Below the pieces are notes generated by a model. The model had not been told where the DNA came from. It made no database searches and worked only from the letters and a program-made list of their open reading frames with translations. The translations under genes and the position numbers were made by a program. A stretch of 64,000 bases of DNA, from assembly GCA_037043455.1 (NCBI GenBank), contig JAWPHD010004457.1:123566-187565 (forward strand), in the 5' to 3' direction. This document shows positions 58,994 through 64,000 of the stretch, piece by piece; positions within the stretch are counted from its first letter, which is position 1, and each line of letters begins with the position of its first letter. The stretch comes from Cyrtodaria siliqua (Eukaryota; Mollusca; Bivalvia; Adapedonta; Hiatellidae).

Positions 58994-61560
58994 TTATTTT
59001 TTGAAGGTTAACATAATTTTCTTAGCGAATATTGAGATTTGTTTCAAGAACTTGAATGATTTGGTGGACAGTAGCGCTTTAAATTTTAAAATATTAGGCC
59101 TGAGATAGTAGAATTTTGGAATGTATTGTTTACGTTCTTCGGAGAAAAAGCGACACCTTAACATGTAATGAAATTCGTCACCAATATCCTTTAAGTTGCA
59201 TAGCTGGCATTTTCTATCCTCTAACGGTAAATAAGATTGGGACCATCTTCCTGTTTCGATTGGAAGTCTATGATTTCCCGTTCGGAAGTGAACAAGACAA
59301 AGGCGCATGTTATTTGGTAAAGATTGCAGATATTGCTAGAAAGCTATGTTATCTTTTAGAAGGTTATACTTTTTTTCCTTTCGAAGAGATACTTATTTGG
59401 TTATTCCATATTTGTAAAAATTGATCTTGGAGGGTTTGTCTGACCTGAAGGTTAATTGATCTCCAGTCCATATTATTTTGGTTGACCCACACGAATGTTT
59501 TTCCTGTAATGTCTAATGTGTTGTTTTTTTTAATACAGTTTGACCATTTATAATTTAGTTCCGTGTAGCATGTTTTTTTAACATATTTTTGTTAACTTTG
59601 TTTGGCTAGATGAAAGTATTTTGCCCCAAAATTTCACCATTCTGGATTTAATAGTTATAACAACGGGGTAACGCCCAAGTTCACCATATAACATGTAAAG
59701 TGGGGGTACTTTTTTTACTTTTTGTATTTTTTCTGAGGAAATCGGTATGAACCTTTTCAATTATATCATTATTATCGAATCCCCATACCTCGCAGTTATA
59801 TGTGAGGATAGGAAGATGGTTTGATCAAATAGTATCTGTATATCAAGAGGTAAATCTAGGTTGGCTATTCTAAAGTATAGTATATGCATGGCCTTATTTG
59901 CCCTGGATTATAATTAGTTTTTTGGCATTCGGGAAACTCCCTGAAGATGAAAATTTGATGCCTAGGTATTTATATTCTTTAACCGTTTCAATAACGTCTC
60001 CATTTATCGTGAATTAAAGTTTTCCGGTTTGTTCGATCCAAACACAATGACCTTTGTTTTGCTCATATTAATTTGTAGTTTCCATTTTTACAGTAGTCAT
60101 TAAAATTATTTAATGTGTTCTGAAAAAGAGATTGGGTCATCACTTACGATTATTGTATCATCGGCATAAAGTAAAACAAATATTTTTAGGTAAAGGTCAA
60201 CATCTACATTTGGAGGGTTAAGTGATATTCCTGGGTTATCTTCTGACAGGTATGTTTCAAGATCATTAAGATAAATTGAAAATAAAATCGGCGATAAATT
60301 CTCCCCTTGTCTGACACACAGTTACTGGTGAAAAAAGCAGAGGATTCGTCTCTTACAGAAACACAAGACTTAGTGTTAGAATACATATTACAAATTGTTT
60401 GGAAAAGTTTTCCGTTTAGGCCATTTTTTAAAAGTTTGCTCCATAACCCAACACGCCATAATTGATCAAACGCTAAAACGAAATCGATAAATGAGCAAGC
60501 CAGTTTCTTTTTCTTTTGTCTTAGTGTATCAATAAGGAATTTAAGTATGAATATATGATCAGATGTGGAATAAGTAGCTCGGAAACCGGCCTGGTTTTCT
60601 TCAAGAATGTTATTTTGTTAAGAATTAAATTAAATCGTTCGTTTAAATGACTGTAAACAGTTTACTTAAACAACTGAGAATTGTAATAGGCCTGTAGTTT
60701 CCAGGGTCTAATGAAGAGCCCTTCTTTTTTAAAAAAAGTTTAATAGTGCCTATAAGCCACATGTCTGGTAAAATGCCCGAGTCGAAAATCATGTTAAAGA
60801 ATGAACATTACAGCTGTAGTACTTTTTATATATTCATTATAAAATGAAGTATTGTGGTGATGATGCCTTACCATTATTGCATTTAGCGATCATTTTGTTT
60901 ATTTCCTCAATAGTAATCGGACCATTTAAAGACCGGACCATTTAAAGTTTCTTCGACATAGTTAGAGTCGAATTCAATATTTATATTTTCAGTATTTTCG
61001 TGTGCTTGGTTTGCGTTGACACTCTTAAAGTGTTGATAAAAATCTTGAATATCTGGCATTTTTTCTTGTTTAGAAAATTAAAATTGTTTATTATTTTCCA
61101 AAAGTCTTTTGGTCGTCTTGAATGCATTTCGCGTAATTATTGTTCATTGCGCGTTTTGTGCTTTTTTATATAAGTGTCAAGTGTTTGTTTGTAAAAATTT
61201 GCTCACACGGTTTAGTTCGCTTTTATAGAAGTCGTTTTTGTGCAATTATAATTTCTCCGCGCAACGTGATATTTACGTCTTGCTTTGTTACACTGAGGCC
61301 CAAACCAGGGTTTACTATTTGTACGCGATGAAATTAACATAACATGATTTATGTGTGGGAAATGTTTCAAATTCCCACAAATTAAATATGCTTGCAATTT
61401 TTTGTGATATACTATTATACAGTTCTGTGTAATGTTTTCCGAGACAGTGCTCAGTAATTGGTTAATATTTTCGAGTTCAGTATCGTTTATATTTTCAATG
61501 CATTGGGTTTGGAGAGAAGGTACCCATTTAGCTAAGAACAGTAATCTAAATTTGCATTAA
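58994..61560 (-). pseudogene. Decayed non-LTR retrotransposon (LINE), minus strand
   Basis: Minus-strand pieces in order: SKPWFGPQCNKARRKYHVAR (61397-61212), a linker seen before reverse transcriptases of LINEs; DPGNYRPITILSCLSKLFT (about 60715-60655); FIDFVLAFDQLWRVGLWSKL (about 60500-60440); LYADD catalytic box (YADD codons at 60168-60157); and a C-terminal CxxC...HxxxxC finger, RKCQLCNLKDIGDEFHYMLR (about 59218-59155) followed by C. Pieces lie in different frames with several stops. The endonuclease domain is absent, so it is 5'-truncated and dead. Confidence 0.88.
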
Positions 61561-64000
61561 AGTAACCTAATCAATATAATTAGAAAACTCCGTATTGATT
61601 ACCAGATAGAAAGCTAGTTCAACGACCGTCTAACTAAATGACAAACAATTCAGACCGATTTACTCACTAAATATTGGGTATTATATGGAACTTGGGAAAT
61701 ATGGTAGATATGGAATATGCTCAGTGTTTTCGAGCCAGCAGATAAACAGTGCAGTTTTATTTCATATATATATGAGAGTATATGATTGATCCTGGATCGT
61801 TGTGCCGACTAAAAAATCGCCCCAACGCGTCCACCGGATCAGTCGCAATGTTATACCTATTGTTTTCCACAGTAATTAAGTGGAGTGATCTTATTACCTT
61901 ATAAGTACATGAAGGAGGTATACCACCTATTGAGGAAAGTCTTTAATAGCAATTGAGGGACACCTAGGATGCCTAAAATAAAAGCGCATCCCAAGTTCTC
62001 CCTCAAAAGTATTCAGACCGATTTACTCACTAAATACTGGGTATTTTTACATTTCTTCACTTCAAAGGTAGAAAGAAATATATAGTCCAATTATAATAAT
62101 TCTATAGCTTTATTTCTACATGCTACCAAACTAAAATGGTGAATTATTATTTACAACAGTTTACTAATAATGATAGTGTCTCTCTCACATAACTACTGAT
62201 CTCTCGTTTGTATCTAGCAAGTCCAGGTAAAAAAGCCCCGAAAAAAGCACGAACAACGAAAACCCTCCCCTTTTTATAAGGTCCCTTGCAATAATGAGTT
62301 AGCATGGTCGTAAATATTAGCATGCTAACTCATCAATCTTATAGCATCTACAAATAAAGAATGCTAACACATAAACATGTAGCATTAGCATTAGCCCTGG
62401 TTCACTAGAGCATCTCCTGCTAACCTATAAATTATGATCATTAGCATTAGCCCGAGTTAGCCCTGTAGAGAGATACACATCTAGATTTATGGTGCTAACC
62501 GAAGACAGACATAATGTCAGGCTTGAATACTGGTACACTGTACAAAATTACAACACTCCCCTACTCCAAGGGCTTAATGGTCCCCCATTAAAACCTTAAT
62601 TCCCTCCTCTTTTAACAAGAGAACCAGTACCAGACATTGAACACTGAAATGAAAGAATGTCAAAGTACATGTTTAGTAAAGTAATAATCAAAGTTGTCTT
62701 GTGCAGAATATTCTTACAAAATAAAGCATGCAATATTTAGAGTAAATGAGTAAACGTTTACATTTAACAAAAGCAAATTCTTTGTAACATGCATTAAGCT
62801 TTACTTGAAATGAATGAACGGATTTGTGTATGTTTAAAGAATTAGAACAAGCATCTTAAGAACAATAACAAACAAATCCATGTTATATGTTGCAATGTTC
62901 ATACGAATCCTCAAGGCATAAACTTGCCACACTAGTAAACTGAGTCCTAATTCTGCACATTTAGTCCTAGACCAACACATAATTGTGGCATTAGTATATT
63001 ATAATGGAGTGGAGTCTGGGTGTGGAGTCTTGGAGTGGAGTGCATTGGTGAAATAATTGGAGTGACCTCTGGAGTGACATTTGGAGTGACCTTGGGTCAA
63101 ATTTGAGTGAATATTTTGGAGTAAATTTTGAGTCTAAATTGGAGTCATATTTTTCTGTAAACTTTTTAGAAACTAATAAAACACTTCCCCGATTGTTCTT
63201 TGTTATGCTCTTTTGTCTTAATGGAGTGGAATATTTTTGGCTTACAATTGACTTATTTGAAACTATACCATTACTTGAGTTATTTCATTGCACATGCAAT
63301 TATTTACTAATTGATAAATTTCTTAAATAATGCATGTGTCCTATTAATGCTACCCAATATTTCAACAACTAATAATTAATTATTTTAATCCGGTTTCTGG
63401 AATATTGTGGTGACCCCTGCATTTGTAAACCAATATGCGGCAATTAGTTGAACCAACTACCTTATTTAATAGGCATTCAATAAACAGGACTAGGACTATA
63501 TTAGCTTTGAATCATTGCCTGAAGATAAATTGGTCCCTTGGTGCAAGGTCAGACCAATAAAGAGCCATTAAGATAATCACTTTTATCTTTTGAGGCTATA
63601 TTGTCTGGGTATCTAAAGTTCATACTGTGGTCAAGCCTCACATTAGGGACATGAGTAATTAGTGATATGATAGGGACAGTGCATGTGTTAAGTAACAATT
63701 AAACATGTGAGGGGTCACTTTAGTATTCTTTTATGTATGAAACATTAACTATTTCTCATGTGATAAAGGGAAAAATGTCTCTATATGAAAATAGTATTAT
63801 GCTCGTATGGGCAATCAAATCTAATGATGGAATTATTGCTCGTATGGCAAATCAAATCTAATGATGGAAACAAATAAATTGCTACAAGTAATCTTAAAGG
63901 CTTCACAACTGCACTGAAATATTATTAATAATATAACGGCGGAAGCGACGATTTTTTTCCTCGACTTATGATTCCGCATTTCTGTCATTATCTGCAAAAT
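61561..64000. other. AT-rich repeats, no gene recognised
   Basis: Holds a 33-base direct repeat (cagaccgatttactcactaa... at about 61651 and 62013), a palindrome gagttagcat...atgctaactc at 62294-62335, and a run of 'ggagtggagt / ttggagtgac' phrases at 63004-63140. No protein family was recognised on either strand, nor any RNA gene. Confidence 0.5.
63004..63140. repeat. Short 'ggagtgacctt' degenerate repeat
   Basis: The phrases tggagtggagt, ttggagtgac and ttttggagtaa recur about ten times over 135 bases. Confidence 0.75.

Overview
The window looks like nuclear DNA of a marine invertebrate, most likely a bivalve mollusc. It is AT-rich, and its one recognisable host gene has short exons with standard GT-AG introns. 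The introns and flanks are packed with tRNA-derived SINEs, MITE-like inverted-repeat elements, minisatellites and the (GTCCGTC)-containing repeat elements typical of bivalve genomes. Species cannot be fixed from the sequence.

The backbone is a single plus-strand gene for the nucleolar DEAD-box RNA helicase DDX27 (yeast Drs1), traced through about 21 exons from 8626 to a stop codon at 44536-44538 with an AATAAA at 44593. All helicase motifs are found in order, and every exon phase joins correctly. The first roughly 50-80 residues are not found and probably lie in one or more exons upstream. Two coding oddities stand out. An in-frame TAG lies just inside exon 13, where the family has Leu; it can be escaped only by a tandem acceptor 6 nt downstream, which removes the motif IVa Arg. 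Motif VI reads HRVGRKAR instead of HRVGRTAR. This copy may therefore be damaged, polymorphic or mis-assembled at that point.

Layout. 1-8600: repeats and fold-back elements with no firm gene. 8626-20906: the N-terminal acidic/basic region and helicase core, with a minisatellite apparently grown from a SINE head (8985-9890), a GAT-rich block and other minisatellites in introns. 20907-30555: a 9.6-kb intron holding a 39-bp minisatellite and about 6.4 kb of inserted sequence made of two tandem elements with nearly identical ends. 30556-44538: helicase motif VI and the lysine-rich C-terminal region, with a composite element built from two 652-bp inverted-repeat units. 44600-58000: bivalve multi-unit repeats, nested SINEs, a decayed reverse-transcriptase fragment and minisatellites. 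58990-61560: a minus-strand decayed LINE. 61560-64000: AT-rich repeats, no gene recognised.

The most unusual pattern is that three separate exon-intron boundaries of this gene (donors at 12051 and 40739, acceptor at 30555) each lie in a tandem repeat whose unit carries the splice site, giving arrays of 5 to about 16 decoy splice sites beside the true one.
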